A DNA stretch of 64,000 bases from Impatiens glandulifera (Eukaryota > Streptophyta > Magnoliopsida > Ericales > Balsaminaceae): assembly GCF_907164915.1 (NCBI RefSeq), contig NC_061867.1, positions 29,385,751 through 29,449,750 on the forward strand, read 5' to 3'. The notes under the pieces are model-generated. The model was not told the DNA's origin. It searched no databases and worked only from the letters and a program-made list of their open reading frames with translations. The position numbers were made by a program, and so were the translations under genes. Positions within the stretch are counted from its first letter, which is position 1. The number at the start of each line of letters is the position of its first letter. Of this stretch, positions 43,918-55,739 are shown one piece after another.

Positions 43918-44790
43918 CTAGTCGAGATAATCTTTTTTCTCTTTCGGGATTCCCATTTTGACAACATTATTCCAAAGCTCAAGATAATTTGCAAAGTTAA
44001 TATGTTCAATGGGCCGGTCTAAGGAAACCACACAATCACGATAGGGAGGCTTGTAGTCTCGCCCAAATTGCTTAAATAGATTGTTGATGTAGTAAGAAGT
44101 AATCCATTCGAGACCCATAAGGATAATTACGGGTTGATCATCCATTAGACTGACCATATTCTTAAGACCATACCATGGTAGAAGTTCACGTATGGAATCG
44201 TTATGATGGATGAGTATCTCTGGTTTGGAACTCCCGATGCGTCGACATTGGAGGGCGACATTCATCTTATTACTGAGAAGTTGGAGAGGTATAAGTTCTA
44301 TCTTTTCCAAGAGCCATATGTAGAGAATAATTGGAGCCCCTCCCTTGTTGTGATAGCAGGTAAAATAGGATTCATTTAAACCTATAAATATTTCAACTCG
44401 GATAATTCTTGTGGGATCCTTATTTCCTCCCCTAAGGTGGTAAGCCACTTCCAATCTATTGGAGGATGACAGACGGTTGCCTGATGGAGCGAAGAGAAAG
44501 TAGGCTATCATGATTGTCATGATGAGTAGAGAGGTACTAAAGTTTAGTGGAATTTCTCTAGTCTGAGTGGCTAGCTTTACCCAGCGTGGGAGGTCCAAGT
44601 GTGTTCTCGCTAGGATCTTGTCTATCTTCGTCTTAGTATACCCAAATTCCTCATGGATGTGGTGCCTAAGAGACATGGACTTCGTATAAGTCTTGAGCCT
44701 AATGATATTCTTGATATCGATCTTAATAATTGCTTTGAATTCTTTGATAGTTGGACATATTTGACAATCACGTAAGATGAATGCCTTGTG
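43918..44790 (-). pseudogene. Gypsy DUF7745-like ORF copy 2
   Basis: A 252-codon open frame on the minus strand (44676-43918), with readable sequence upstream to about 44790 (CQICPTIKEFKAIIKIDIKN). It contains VEIFIGLNESYFTCYHNKGG, APIILYIWLLEKIELIP, LPWYGLKNMVSLMDDQPVII, MGLEWITSYYINNLFKQFG and NFANYLELWNNVV. This pattern is that of DUF7745 ORFs found in Tat-lineage gypsy elements, recalled rather than searched. It is a tandem paralogue of the broken copy to its left on this map. No start with a promoter was identified. It is the longest remaining open frame of the gypsy relic. Confidence 0.55.
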
Positions 44791-45405
44791 TACCGAATCT
44801 CACTTTCGTTGCATTTCCATCATAAAGTTATGATGGATTCGAAAGTGAGTGTATTCGAGAGAAATACTTAGACCGTAGCCTCAGTAGTGTCATTCTGTTT
44901 CGTGGAAAAGGTAGCTCTACAGGGACATATCTTCGTTCTCTAATAGAGATATTCTACGATCGTATAATTAACTTGACAAACATGTCGTTTGATTTTGACA
45001 AAGAAAATATGCTTACAGATGTTTATTGTTTTTATTATATATGTATGCATTTATAATAAATAAACACGTACATGTTGACTTATTGAAGATTTTTTGTTTT
45101 GGCACATTTATCTTCTGCTGCTTACAGTGATGTGGCATACTTGTATACTAGTGTTCTATAGGGCTACCCAGAATCTATAGTGGCTTGTGATATATGTGAA
45201 ATATGGTCTCACAGTCGCTGCAAGTGGCATTGAGAATACTGAAGCTCTGCCACTACCTAGGTTTTGTGTGCTATGGTTTAGTCAAGCTTTGGTTTAGAAT
45301 TTCTCCCCACCATCGCTAAGGACGCATCCTGACGGATGTATCAACGTCAAAGGGGGGATTGATGTCGGGTTCCTAGTTTTTCCTCACTCATCATCTCTCG
45401 GTCAC
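44791..45405. other. Upstream part of gypsy relic, no ORF recognised
   Basis: Decayed sequence between the DUF7745-like ORF and the SINE-like unit. No motif could be assigned. There is a short AT-rich patch at about 45000-45070. Confidence 0.3.
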
Positions 45406-45407
45406 AT

Positions 45408-45600
45408 CCCTTCTTCTAGCCTAGCGGCAACAAGAGGTGGATACCCCTTAGGCCTCCATGAGATCATGGGTTCAAGCCCATTAGGAAGCAATTTCTGCTC
45501 TTAGTTAAATGGTTAAGTGTGTTTACGGAATATGTGATTAACTTGCGGGGATTAGTTGCACTCCATACGTGCAACGGAACCCAGCGTTCTCAGAAAAAAT
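45408..45600 (+). mobile_element. tRNA-derived SINE-like unit
   Basis: Box A-like TAGCCTAGCGG (about 45418-45427) and box B GGTTCAAGCCC (45469-45479) are spaced as in Pol III promoters. A body with CCATACGTGCAACGGAACCC follows and it ends in CTCAGAAAAAAT. This layout fits a plant tRNA-derived SINE. No complete tRNA fold was found. Confidence 0.45.
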
Positions 45601-45829
45601 CTCTTAGTCATAGATCGATTTTATTAGTCTTCACATAAATTGTAGAAGTATAGAGTTCTGATCTGGTACTCTTCATGTAATCCGGGGTGATATAACCGTT
45701 TTAGGTTTTGGGTAATTATTAGGATAGAGCTTAGGTACCTTTTGGGTGATGAACCTAGTCAGGTAGAATATTATGAAGGTTCTGGAATGTTATAAATAAC
45801 TTGTATAGCAGAGTTCTATTTATTTTTAA

Positions 45830-46795
45830 ATTAAATTTCCTAATAGAGTCACCAAAAAGTTGTAACCCTCGTAAATAGTTCCCATTATGAGGCGTCCTCA
45901 TAGCTTAACACATGTCGAGTGATGCTTGATAATATGGGGGAATCCCGGGTGACTTAAGGTTTGATGGGTTTTAACCTTGGTTTGTGTTTCGGGGCTCGGG
46001 TCACTCGGTCAAGGGACCGGAGGGTTCGGCCCTAGGGTTCGGGTGGCTCGATCCCAGACTTAAATTATTCGGTCCTAGGTCTGGGAGTCTTGGTCCTAGA
46101 TCTAGCTTCCTCGGTTATGGACCTGGGAGTCTCGGTCCCAAGTCAGACCACTCAGTCCTAGATTAGAATCTTTGGTCGAACTACTTAGTCCTGACTCAAG
46201 AACACAGGTCCTAGGTCTCGGTCCTAACTCAAGAACACCGTTCCTCGGTCTCGGTCTTATTTCGATTTTTTCGGTCCTTGGTCTTGGTGAGGACCGAGGG
46301 TTCTCGGTCCTAGTCCTATAGGACTCGGTTGTCGGGGATCGATTGTTCTTCATTTGGTATGAGAATTGTAGGTTTGTATCTTTTGATACATATCACGAAA
46401 TCATGTTATTTAAGTTGCAAACAACTCATATGAATGTATGGATCATAATCCTTAACCATAAACACGACCAATCGAACTTTATAACAATTGTTTTTTCAAA
46501 ATGTTTTTAGGAGAAAATTTGAGAATATTTTATTTTGAACATCTCTTGGCATAATTCTTGTTCCAACAACTTTGAAATGATGTTTATAGTTGAACACAAC
46601 CAAAACAAGAACATCAATCAAGCCTTGTAACATAAATCAAAACTAAAATTTAAACTTAAAATTTTTAAAATTTCATTTGGATCAAACATGATCGGGATGT
46701 TGATTTTATGATTTGGAAATCATACTAACATGTTTACAAACATGTTATGCAACTAACTGAATAAAATTTTAGCATGAAAGCTCAATAGAGATGAA
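45830..46795. mobile_element. Gypsy-type LTR relic (copy 2), left part
   Basis: Contains CCTAATAGAGTCACC, then GTAACCCTCGTAAATAGTTCC and AGCTTAACACATGTCGAGTGAT (as at 11.6/14.2 kb), the CTCGGTCC minisatellite, and ATCAAACATGATCGGGAT (as at 7.57 kb). Copia element 3 interrupts it; the right part resumes at 51922. Confidence 0.55.
45990..46335. repeat. CTCGGTCC minisatellite, copy 2
   Basis: About 345 bp of degenerate repeats (CTCGGTCCTAGG, TCGGTCTCGG, GGGAGTCTCGG) related to 6700-7260. Both lie in the same LTR family at equivalent positions. Confidence 0.7.
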
Positions 46796-47246
46796 AAGAG
46801 CCCGCCTTTCCTTGAAGCGCTTTTGCAACCACATCATTCAGCAAAATAAAGTGGGGTTTGAGAGTTTTCTTACTCCCGTTTAATCGAATCTCCGAGCCAT
46901 CGGCTGAGAAAACCGTCTTCATTTCTTCTGTGACTTCCAATGGTAGAGAAAGATTGAACGTGTGCCCCTCCGATGGAAGTTCGAAGTACTCCGCATAGGA
47001 GGCTTCGTTGAAGGATATTTCAGTATCATTCACCGTTGCAGTAATCGAATCGCCGACCATCTTCGCCGATTTGAAAAACTCCCTAACTTCTTTTTCTTGG
47101 AATATGAACGACCCTCCGAGATACTTTCTGAGACCGGAATATTCAAGGGATCAGAACATATCGACCACATCTTGCTGATCGAACGTATAGACGGAAGGGA
47201 AATCGACCTATAAAGTACAATGACCAAGTCTGATTCTCTTGTTGCC
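46795..47246 (-). pseudogene. Accessory ORF, element 3, 3'-truncated
   Basis: From an ATG at about 47246 the minus strand reads VDFPSVYTFDQQDVVDMF, then LEYSGLRKYLGGSFIFQEK, EVREFFKSAKMVGDSITA, NDTEISFNEASYAEYFELP and LKPHFILLNDVVAKALQGKA, interrupted by two stops near the N-terminus. Homology to the 40014 ORF stops after KAGSF, where the element is truncated. This is the fifth copy of the family in the window. Confidence 0.6.
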
Positions 47247-47298
47247 CATTTTGACAGAATACGAGTAGACACATGATGAACAAGGGTTTCTTACATAG

Positions 47299-47462
47299 AA
47301 AATCAAAGTAATCTAGGGTTCTTATGAGATTCTGAGAGAGAAAAAACTTTTTCAATCTCATGCACAATGTCCTTATATAGAAAATCAAAGAAATCTAGGG
47401 TACTTATGAGATTTTGAGAGAGAAAAAACTTTTTCAATCTCATGCAGAATACCCTTATATAG
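47299..47462 (-). promoter_or_regulatory. 82-bp direct repeat carrying TATA boxes, upstream of element 3 accessory ORF
   Basis: Two 82-bp units (47462-47381 and 47380-47299), each starting with CTATATAAGG on the minus strand, and a third partial CTATGTAAG at 47298. They share TGCATGAGATTGAAAAAG and the following TTTTTCTCTCTC. The accessory ATG lies about 50-215 bp downstream of these sites. Confidence 0.6.
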
Positions 47463-47519
47463 ACTTCCAAGAGTCGCATAGGATAACTGTCATATTTGAT
47501 AGGGGTAGAACCCATTCAT

Positions 47520-48060
47520 TAAAATTAGACGTCCTTTCCAAGCAAACATCATTATTTTGAGGGTATATTAGTCATTTTCTCTTAACTTGAAAGACACGTG
47601 TCTTCATATTATTCGGAGATGACTATGTTTATGTTTGAGCCGGAAAAATTTAGACATCACAGCACGTGGGATAGCTGTCCTTGATCAGTCTAATACACAC
47701 GTAATTAGACATTTTTCTTACTACACCAATCTATGAAAACTAAACGTCTATTAGACACATGGGTCTATTAGACGCAAGCGTCTAATTACGTGTCTCATAA
47801 ATGTCTAACGTCTATTAGACGTCGATGTCTAATTACGTATGAACAACACGTATTAGACGTGTGTTTGGTTAGACGTGAGCATCCACTTACTCTTCTCATA
47901 AAAACGTCTAACGTCTATTAGACGTATACGTCTAACCGCGCAAGTTATTATCCAAGACACATAAACTTAGATGCATAGAGTGTAAGTAAAAATACATCTA
48001 AGTACATGTTATTTCTCTTAGACGACCTCGTCTAATAGACCGATTAAGGCATTTTGTATG
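47520..48060. repeat. TTAGACG/CGTCTAA cluster upstream of element 3 accessory ORF
   Basis: More than a dozen half-sites and inverted pairs (for example TCTATTAGACGTATACGTCTAA) matching the cluster at 39415-39620 of element 2. It lies between the gag C-terminus and the duplicated TATA unit. Confidence 0.65.
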
Positions 48061-48346
48061 CGTGTGTCTTTATTTCTAAAATAAATTTTCCCTCTAATTT
48101 TGTTCAAGAGCAAAATGAATAAACAAATGTTTTGAGGTCTTTAAGACCAAAAGTATTTTTAAAACATAAAAACACTTAGTCCTCTAGGATGACAAATGTC
48201 ATTGTTGGTGTCCTAAAATGTATACTCAGAAGAGTATTCTCCATGCTTCCTTCCCCAACTTTCCTGTATCACCTACACAAGAAAATATTTACAAACTTTG
48301 GTACCCACATTCAATTGGGTCCTCGACCAATCAGTCCCTTAGAAAT

Positions 48347-49898
48347 CTATATTTGAGTTATTTTGATGGATTTCTCATTTTGTGTTGTGATTAATGCGTA
48401 TGATTTTGACTTAGCAGACGCCTTCCTGCTAGCCACTGATCCTTTAGCTTTTAAAGATGATTTTCTTTTAAAACTCCTTGACTTTGAGACAGGTTTGAGA
48501 TTTCTAGACTTTTTGGCTGCATCTAACTTATTTTTCATCCAGCTAACAGTCGGCGGAACATAAGTTATTTCATTCTTCAACACTACCTCTTCATAAATCG
48601 GATCAGATTCAGTATCAGTTAAACTCCCTTTGACAAAACTTATTGGCTTAAGCTTGTCAGTTGCTGAGTTTGACTTTTTGCAGGACTGGTTTGGGTCATT
48701 GCCATCAAATCCTAAACCGGATCTAGTTCCAACAGGTTTCAACAGACTAATCTGATATTTGACATCTTCTCCAGACCTCGTCCAAGCACAAACAACATAG
48801 TCTAACCTTTTATTTTCAAAAGAGATAATTTGAATTTGTTCCTTGAGCATCTCATTCTCGGATGAGATCTCTACTACTTTCTTTTCAAAAACATTTGATT
48901 CTTGAGTTTGGGATAAAATCGGTTGAGACACCTTAGATGAAGATTTTGTTTCATTTAGGGATTCTGCTAGCTTTCTGTACTCTATTACCATATCATCTAG
49001 TGCAGCTACTAGTTGTTCCATTGAATACTTTTCAGAGGAGAAGTCAAATACCTCAGTTTCCTAGGTATCTTCTTCTTCTCTTGCCATGAAGCAAGCCACC
49101 TCTTCTTCATCACTGTCGCTGGATGAGAAATAAGATTCACCATAGTTTCGTCTGTTCTTCCCATTCCCTGCCATAAGAGCCTTCAACTACTTTTCATTGT
49201 CATTTTTTTCTCCTCAAGCTTCGGCTTCCGACATTCCAATTAGTAATGACCTAAAATGCCACAGTTATAACACTTAATATTAGCTTTGAATTTCTTATTA
49301 TCTTTAGAATTTGAAGAGCTTGAGTTAGATTTGCTCTTCTTCATGAAGTCGCTAAACTTCTTCACGAAGAGAGACATAGCATCGCTGCTAAGTTGTTGAA
49401 CTGCTGTCTACACATCAGTAGCGGCTCTCTGTTGTTATAGGTCTTACTGAGAATAGATAGAGTGGAGATAACTTGGCTGAACCTTGCGTCAAACTCGTTC
49501 ATCTTTTCTCCGGGACGCATTTTGTAGCTATTGAACTGTTGAGTGGCATCCATGATCTTGTTTTCCTTTGTTTTCTCATTGCCCTCACAAAGTTGGGTAA
49601 GTCTGTCCCAGATCTCCTTGGAAGTATCACACTCGACGATGTAGTTGAACATACTGTCATTAAGAGATCTGTACAACACATCTAAAGTCATGTTGTTGAG
49701 ATTGTTCTTCCTCTTGTCTTCACTAGTCCATTCGGATTTCTCCTTATCGATCTTGATGGGACCATCTGTGATAACACTCCACATGTCGTCATGAAGAGAA
49801 GAGAGATGAGCACGAACTCTCTTCTTCCACACAATATAGTTTTCTCTTGAGAATGTGGGGATTGCGGTACCACTAGCATCTTTGGTTATGGTTGACAT
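48347..49898 (-). pseudogene. Copia gag, element 3
   Basis: Starts MSTITKDASGTAIPTFSREN on the minus strand. The capsid-like region includes NEKTKENKIMDATQQFNSYK and MRPGEKMNEFDARFSQVIST. The zinc knuckle CYNCGILGHY-x-LEC (about 49278-49238) has one stop inside. The C-terminal half (224-codon open frame 49021-48347) has QLVAALDDMVIEYRKLAESL, YVPPTVSWMKNKLDAAKKS and a basic KRKSSLKAKGSVASRKAS tail. Frameshifts near 49360 and a stop near 49060. Of the three related gags, this one preserves the most domains. Confidence 0.8.
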
Positions 49899-49927
49899 TC
49901 TTAGTGAAAACTTGAGAATAGAAACAT

Positions 49928-49942
49928 AGCTCTTATACCAAT
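49928..49942 (-). promoter_or_regulatory. Primer binding site, element 3
   Basis: The minus strand reads ATTGGTATAAGAGC next to the LTR end, an initiator-tRNA-type PBS with one mismatch. Confidence 0.75.
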
Positions 49943-51921
49943 TGATAGGATCGGCGTAATCGATAGAGACGAGGGCTGGCTATTGATTACGGTTTCGGAT
50001 AAACGATTTGATAGATTTCCTGTTAAGGATTTAAATCACTTTTTATTCTTCATAAACCTTTGCAAACTCTTGAACGATTCAAGTGCGGAAGCGTTTGCTC
50101 AGTTTTGAAGCTAAGAACCAAAGAATGAGAAGATGACAAAATGTAAATGACACAACAGTTTGTTTATGGATGTTCGGAGCAAAACTCTCCCACGTCACCA
50201 CTTCTTCCAACCACCGTAAGGATTCACTATACGTTTCTTATAATCAAATACAGTTACACGGATAGCTCACAGAACACACTTTGTTCAACTTACAGTATAT
50301 TGAAGAATATCACTCAGCTAGACAATACTTTGATTCTATCTCTCTCTTGATAAACACACAGTAAAGCAAGAAAAAAATTAGTGAGTAAGTTCAGTAGTTC
50401 GTTTTTGTATACTCAGTGTTCAGCAACTGATAAATCGATAGATCATTCGTTGTACTTGAAGTTTTTAAATAGAGAGCAGGAACCAACGGTCGAATCTTCC
50501 ATAATGACACATGGAAAACTTCCATTGGAACACCTCCATAGTACACATGTACAGTAGACTCTAAGCACCATGATCGTGGCCGTACCAATTTGGTAGTGCG
50601 CCAAATATTCTTCTGGGATATTCCTGCAAGAAACAAGTAGTGGGAAGAATATTTGCTTACGTGGCATTAGATAATTGGTTGTAACTGGCTGTCGTACTTA
50701 TCTGCACTGAAAAGTGGAGCAGGAGTAGCATACAGCTAGTTGATCGTGGGTAGACGGATGCTACCTTCAAGCAACTGCTTAAGCGTGACATTAGACATTT
50801 TTCAATTAGACTGACAAGTTTAATGAAGTTAGACACCCACGTCTAATAGTAGGATTCATTAGACAACCTGATCTAATGGGATTAGAGGACACGTTTAATT
50901 ACGGTTCCCTTCAGACTAATCTAAAGGAGTTAGACTGCACATCTAACTCTCATCTGTTAGACGACACGTCTAACTACGCATCCCTTCAGACTAATCTGAA
51001 GGAGTTAGACTGCACGTCTAACTCTCATCTGTTAGACAACACGTCTCACTACACATCCCTACAGACTAATCTGAAGGAGTTAGACTACACGTCTAACTCT
51101 CATCTGTTAGACGACACGTCTAACTACGTCTGTTAGACTACACGTCTAACTACGTATCCGTTAGACTGCACGTCTAACTACGTATCCATTAGACTGCACG
51201 TCTAACTACGTATCCGTTAGACTGCACGTCTAACTACGTATCCGTTAGACTACACGTCTACCTACGTATCCGTTAGACTACACGTCTAACTACGTCTGTT
51301 AGACTGCACGTCTAACTACTTCTCCCTTTAGACTAATCTGAAAGAGTTAGACTGCATGTCTAACTACGTATCTGTTAGACTACACGTCTAAATATGTCTG
51401 TTAGACTACACGTCTAACTACGTCTGTTAGACTGAACGTCTAACTACGTATACGTTAGAATGCACGTCTAACTACGTCTGTTAGACTGCACGTCTAACTA
51501 CGTCTGTTAGACTGCAAGTCTAACTACGTCTGTTAGACTGTAAGTCTAACTACGTTTGTTAGACTACACGTCTAACTACGTATCCGTTAGACTGCACGTC
51601 TAACTACGTCTTTTAGACTGCACGTCTAACTACTTATCTATTAGACTACACGTCTAACTACGTATCTGTTAGACTACACGTCTAACTACGTATGTTAGAC
51701 TACACGTTTAACTACGTATCTATTAGACTGGACGTCTAACTAGGTATTTAATAGCCGATCAATCTAATGAACCTCATTTAGACTTAGTCTAATATAACAT
51801 GTTTTCAATACACCTGCACCAAAAACAATTAGACGACTTAGTTTAAGTTTTATCCCAACTCATCATCAAAATCTCATTAGTCAAAGTACTTGACCCTTAG
51901 TCAAAATAATTTGACCCAACA
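49943..51921 (-). mobile_element. 5' LTR of element 3 with palindrome array
   Basis: The minus strand starts TGTTGGGTCAAATTATTTTG at 51921 and ends GATCCTATCA at 49943. The array at 50870-51750 mixes the longer CCTTCAGACTAATCTGAAGG units with TTAGAC-N5-GTCTAA units of 26/28 bp, intermediate between the solo LTR and the element 2 LTRs. The R/U5 block with the GGAG hairpin lies at about 50170-50200. Confidence 0.85.
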
Positions 51922-52198
51922 ACTTCCGTTACAATCAGATGCGTGGCGTGTTCCTAGGCGCTGGATGAAAATCCAACGCTGATTCGATGTCCCTGAATCC
52001 CTCTGTAAAATTTAAATATAATTTATGCCACATAGGATTATCAAATTATATTTTTAATAAAGGGTTATTTGAAAACGATTTTTAACCTTTTTTTGCGTTT
52101 TTATTCATCAATATAATACACAAAAATAATTTTAATAACATAATAAAAATTATGTTCATTTATTTATTTTTGAGTATTTATTTAATTGTTTTAAGCCA
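51922..52198. mobile_element. Gypsy-type LTR relic (copy 2), right part
   Basis: ACTTCCGTTAC and the GTTCCTAGGCGCTGGATG that follows correspond to about 7900-7970 of copy 1, showing that copia element 3 interrupted this relic. It probably continues beyond the foldback element, from about 53146 to about 53370. Confidence 0.45.
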
Positions 52199-52207
52199 TA
52201 AATTATA

Positions 52208-53136
52208 GGACAAATTATCTTGGGGCCCTTTAATTACTCTGATCGCTCAATTTTGGTTCTCAAATTAATTTTTGAAACAAATCTCTCCTTCAACTTTTAT
52301 AAAGGTAATCAATGTCATTCCGTCAACTTTTTAGTTAAACATAACGACTTAAACTTAAAATATTATTTTTTATATATTATCTTTAATCTTATATTTTATA
52401 TTGATATATATAATTATTAAATCGCTTATATATAATATTATATATATTATTATGAAATTATATATTTATATAATTATTAATTCTTTTATATAATATATAT
52501 ATATATATATTATTTATTTTTATCTATATTTATATAAAATATAGTTTAAAATAATTTATAAATTAAATATATATATATATAATTTATATATATTGTCTTT
52601 AATTAATTTATATATAATATTTATATAATATATATTTTTAAAAATAATTTTAGTTATAAAAATAATTGAGTAGTTGGACTAAACTCTAAAACCTTTCAAA
52701 TTATTTTAAAAAATATATATTCTATAAATTATGTAAATTTATATATATATATATATATTTATTTATTTATTGATTAGAGATAATACATATAATTTATTTT
52801 TAAATTTTGTTATATGTATATATAAATAAATAATATATATATATATATATAAAACATTTAATTATTATATAAATATAAAAATTAATAATAAAAAATATAT
52901 ATATATATAATATTATCTATAAGCTATTTAATAATTATATATTTAAATATAAAAAATAAGAATAAATATAATATATAAAAAAAATATTTTAAGCTTAAGA
53001 TGTTATATTTAACCAAAAAGTTGATGGAATAACCATTGCTTTTCTAAAAGTTGAAGGACGATTTGTTTCAAAAATTAATTTGAGATCTAAAAGTGAGCGA
53101 TAGTGGTAATTCGAGGGCTACCCAGATAATTTGCCC
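52208..53136. mobile_element. MULE-like foldback element, 929 bp
   Basis: Long inverted repeats of about 160 bp: the left arm from GGACAAATTATCTTGGG and the right arm ending CAGATAATTTGCCC match with about 80 percent identity by eye. Perfect 9-bp target duplication TAAATTATA (52199-52207 and 53137-53145), the length typical of Mutator-like elements. The core is almost pure A+T with (TA)n runs. No transposase; non-autonomous. Confidence 0.85.
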
Positions 53137-53145
53137 TAAATTATA

Positions 53146-54414
53146 ATTAATGTTTAAAATCATAATTAAATAATTTCAATCATTGGGGCTTAAATTAGGT
53201 AAAATAAATACAATATTTTAACCTCAACTTATTTTTGAAATTTTATTTTATTTTTCTAATTAGGATTTAATTATCACATTAATTAACTTAATTTAATTTT
53301 TAATCTCTTTTTAGATTATTTTAAATTTAAAATTCAAAATATTAAATTTTTATACTTACAATATCAAAATTACACCACACACATTAAGTTTTGTCAAAAA
53401 ATAAAATAAAATTACATTTAAACAAAATAAAAATACATCATGATTTATAATTTTGTTTTGCAATTTACTCTGATCAATTCATCCATCACAAAATTTATAA
53501 ATGAAATTCACCCATCACAATTCACAAATAGTATAATGGTAAATGTTCACATTTTATACTCGTTTATTATTTTTATTCATTATAACTTTAAAATTTTATA
53601 ATTTTTTTTATTTAAATGATTTAGTTCTTTATTTTTCTTAATACTCTTAATGTTAGTTTAAACATTTTAGAAAATATATAAGTATGTTTGTATATGCGCC
53701 TAGTTCACCTAATGAGAACAAAAATGCACTTACACAATTAAAATAAGATAAACGGAACACATAAAAGTTGATAGTTCACTTGCCGCAACGAAGTCAAATA
53801 AAATCAAAGCTAAGAAATGGTCTTTTAGCATATAGTTTCATTATTATCAGAGACTTGAATTGGAGCTGAAGAACTGAGTCCATGGATGGTAGTATTTCCT
53901 GAGAAAAAATCTCATTCTGTAGCAGGTGCAATATAAGATTTGTGATGAAAGAAAACCCCAAAATGTGTATGCAAGATCCCTAGAATAAAGAGAAAATTAA
54001 AAGTGGTATTATTTTGATCTGAAATAAATTAAAAACTGTTCAATTGCAATTATAAAATGTACGTTGTACACCATCTTAGTATATACTAGGTTACAAAATA
54101 TTAAACAAAATGAAACTATATTTGTTTAGTGTATAATTTTGATTACAAAAAATAAAATTAAAAAAAAAATCATTACAATGCAACTTAGAAAATATTGTGA
54201 CATTTAAGGATTTTGGAGAGTTATGGACAAAATATTGATGTTGATCTAATTGAGAATTATTTAAATTAGCAATCAGTCACTTTATAAATCTAAATATTTT
54301 CTTTGAGAACATTGTTTTCTTGTAAATTGTGTGAAGTTTTAATCATGAGAAAATTATTAAAACATTCTTGATATAAAAATTAGAAGTCTCTCGTGCTACA
54401 AAAGTGAATGTAAT
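53146..54414. other. AT-rich sequence, no gene
   Basis: Apart from a probable tail of the gypsy LTR relic (to about 53370), nothing recognisable. Short frames only. Confidence 0.35.
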
Positions 54415-54499
54415 GGGGCATTTGGTTCAAATAAGAGAATGTGAATAAGAATTAGATTAATAAATGTGTGAAATAAGAATAAGTATGATTAATAGAAGT

Positions 54500-55711
54500 A
54501 AGAATGACTATGGATACCCGTATACCTGATACCTGTGGGTACCCTATGGTCGGGATTAGGTATTTAAAATCGGGTTCGGGGTCGGGATCGGGAATGGAGA
54601 ATGAACAATGTTACCCGATCGGGTTCGGGATCGGGGATAGGTAGTGGTGGAAACCCAAACCCGATACTCGATACCCGAATATATTAATATACATATATAC
54701 TGTTAAAATTTAAATGATTTTTCAAATTCTACATCTTAACCATCATTACAATAAATATAGTATTTATTTTCTCATTACCCAAAACCAACACCATTAGTCA
54801 CGCCAACATCGATATAATAAGTGTTTCCCTATCATTCGTATGACTCTTAATCTTTATTGTTCATCTTCTTTCACATTACTTCAACTTTTATCTTCAACCT
54901 TCTCTTTCCAAGTCTCTAATAATAAAAAAGATTGTTATATTTGTCAACCTCTACAACATAACTATGCAGGTAAATAATGTTTTCATTTGTGGTTTTCAAA
55001 TTTCGATATTACTAGTTTTAATGTTATTTATTATTTAATAAAGTTATAGTTATTCTTGAACTTTTATAATCTTATACTTATTTATTAACTTAATCTTCAA
55101 TTTCGATTTTGTAACTTCTTTTTTAGTTTTAGCAGCAACAAAGTTGACATTTCTATAATTAATGTTTTTTATAGAAAACTATTTAATAGGATATGTTTTT
55201 TATTATTATGAGAAAACTTCCTTGGATGATGAATATTTTTAAGTTTATGTTTAATTAAGTATATTGTTATATCAGTTTTAAGTTTATTTGTATTTTATAG
55301 TATGGATTAATATTTTATAGTATGGATTAATTTATATTATGTTGAATGAATGAATATATATTATGTAATATGAATATGGTTTATTGTTGTTTAAGGATAA
55401 AATATTTATTAATATTTTTGGTTAATTATATTTTGTAATAATATTATATTTAATTTATAATAATTTTGGTTTAAATGTGTTAATTAATTTTTTTTAATAT
55501 TTAGTATATTTAGAGAATAATAAATATAATTCCACACCTTAATCGGGTGATGGGTACCTGTCGAGTATCGGGTACCCTACAAATCAGTGATGAGTATAAA
55601 AATAGAGATACATGTTGGGTTCAGGGTAGGGGTTGCATAGTAAAATAAATATCTAGTTCAGGGATCGGTACTTCACTACCTGACGGGTAGGGTACCCGTT
55701 GTCATCCCTAG
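54500..55711. mobile_element. Non-autonomous hAT-like element, 1212 bp
   Basis: Terminal repeats TAAGAATGACTATGGATACCC and, at the right (reverse complement), TAGGGATGACAACGGGTACCC are 21 bp with four or five differences. ATAGAAGT flanks both sides (54492-54499 and 55712-55719), an 8-bp target duplication as for hAT elements. Subterminal GGGTACC/TCGGGATCGGG words are repeated at both ends. No transposase. Confidence 0.75.
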
Positions 55712-55739
55712 ATAGAAGTGTAGTGTTTGGTTATAATTA

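Larger units (their letters stand above)
46795..51921 (-). mobile_element. Copia element 3, pol-deleted derivative (minus strand)
   Basis: Order on the minus strand: 5' LTR 51921-49943, PBS, gag 49898-48347, a junction, the accessory-ORF upstream region with palindromes, and an accessory ORF truncated at about 46795. Protease, integrase, RT and RNase H are all absent: the gag C-terminus passes directly into sequence equivalent to the post-pol spacer of element 2. There is no 3' LTR. The element lies inside gypsy LTR relic copy 2. Confidence 0.8.
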
